NCBI GenBank assembly: GCA_958295665.1
Contig: OY282560.1
Location: 45,694,333 to 45,758,332 of the forward strand
DNA from: Tipula vernalis
Taxonomy: Eukaryota > Arthropoda > Insecta > Diptera > Tipulidae
DNA length: 64,000 nt
Reading direction: 5' to 3'
Made by a program: the position numbers and the translations under genes. This document shows, in pieces, positions 63,908 through 64,000 of the stretch. The number at the start of each line of letters is the position of its first letter. Position 1 is the stretch's first letter. A model generated the notes under the pieces. The model searched no databases and was not told the DNA's origin. It worked only from the letters and a program-made list of their open reading frames with translations.

Positions 63908-64000
63908 CCATACATTTCGTAGAAAATTCGATTCGAAGAAAATAACCTTACTACAGCTCAGCCGATTCAGAGCTGTAAAAATCCAAAATCTGCAATTGTG
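63908..64000 (+). repeat. Partial L monomer at right edge
   Basis: L begins at CCATAC (63908) after the last full S (63758-63907) and is cut after 93 bp. It carries the standard L left alleles CGTAG, TACAGC and GAGCTG. The array continues beyond the window. Confidence 0.96.

Larger units (their letters stand above)
1..64000. repeat. Satellite DNA array filling the whole window
   Basis: The whole window is tandem copies of two related monomers, S (150 bp) and L (181 bp), plus S/L hybrids H (180 bp). Spacing between successive S units is 331, 511, 691, 871 or 1,411 bp, that is 331 plus n times 180, apart from four small indels (-1, +4 three times, +2). No base lies outside a monomer. Copies of one type differ at very few sites, so the array looks recently homogenised. 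There is no coding sequence, mobile element or RNA gene. Known context: such arrays are typical of eukaryotic centromeres, pericentromeres and heterochromatic knobs. Which of these applies cannot be told from sequence alone, and I do not recognise the family. Confidence 0.98.
29826..64000 (+). repeat. Domain 2: S-L dimers interspersed with H hybrids
   Basis: S spacing alternates among 331, 511, 691 and 871 bp. Over the whole window H junctions are as follows. Alpha (S left end, then TACAGC and GAGCTG) starts at 25832, 27214, 28265, 29646, 33014, 33525, 34878, 35389, 35900, 36411, 36922, 37433, 44353, 45044, 45555, 47088, 48261, 49945, 53983, 56538 and 56718, plus a TAAAGC form at 39628. Beta (TATAGC then GAGCTG) has 28 units, among them 31812, 34698, 38786, 40139, 41647, 42489, 44533, 48772, 51449, 57891, 59906 and 63247. 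Gamma has 3 units, delta 5 and epsilon 1. The S allele CCTAAAATAATAGG is found only here. Confidence 0.93.

Noticed and set aside
155..63945. Open frames of 65 and 72 codons recurring in every dimer on both strands, some with unusual start codons
   Set aside because: They recur with the satellite period, overlap each other on opposite strands, and shift frame each unit because 331 and 511 both leave remainder 1 on division by 3. No frame continues across units, no ribosome site or domain is visible, and variants hit all codon positions. They are by-products of the repeat.
1..64000. CRISPR array
   Set aside because: The repeats are 150-181 bp and directly adjacent. There are no unique spacers between short constant repeats, and no cas genes.
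1..64000. Telomeric, ribosomal or transposon sequence
   Set aside because: No short telomere-type repeats, no rRNA-like conserved blocks, no long terminal repeats or transposase frames; every base is explained by S, L or H.
1..64000. Identification of the species from the satellite
   Set aside because: The monomer does not match any centromeric or other satellite that I can recall with confidence. Naming an organism would be a guess.

Overview
The window is one uninterrupted tandem satellite array with no gene, transposon, RNA gene or unique sequence. Both edges lie inside the array, so the flanks are unseen. Every base falls into one of three related monomers, phased here at CCATAC. S is 150 bp, L is 181 bp, and H is a 180 bp S/L hybrid. 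I count 161 S, 162 L (two cut by the window edges) and 59 H. S and L differ at about 14 sites over their shared ~145 bp, and L has about 30 extra bp at its 3' end. Base composition is about 37% G+C, counted on one S+L dimer. Arrays of nucleosome-sized monomers with nested higher-order repeats (HORs) and near-identical copies are typical of eukaryotic centromeric or other heterochromatic satellites. I do not recognise the family, so I cannot name the species or prove centromere identity. Plant or animal are both possible.

Domain 1 (1-24658) is a pure SL dimer array with a 331 bp period. It holds 74 consecutive S units without one net indel. Marker alleles show nested order: a 12-dimer (3,972 bp) duplication, 5-dimer (1,655 bp) HORs and a 2-dimer (662 bp) HOR. 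Markers confined to this side are L with ACTTGCAATT, L with AACTGCATT and, mostly, S with TGATCCG.

Transition (24659-29825): H monomers first appear at 24659 and domain 1 alleles fade out. A run of six H monomers (26854-27933) makes a local 180 bp homomeric array.

Domain 2 (29826-64000): SL dimers are interspersed with single, double or triple H, giving spacings of 331, 511, 691 and 871 bp. A new S allele (CCTAAAATAATAGG) appears only here. Local HORs include five 511 bp S-L-H trimers (35058-37612) and tandem duplications of 1,173 bp (46426-48771), 1,357 bp (about 50990-53640) and 2,015 bp offset (56898-60416).

What works here is the array rather than genes. Unequal exchange and conversion between S and L made H, which then spread. 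Each monomer keeps two potential hairpins, and most S/L differences inside their stems would still pair as G.U in a + strand transcript. Short open frames recur once per unit on both strands but are periodic by-products and are not annotated as genes.
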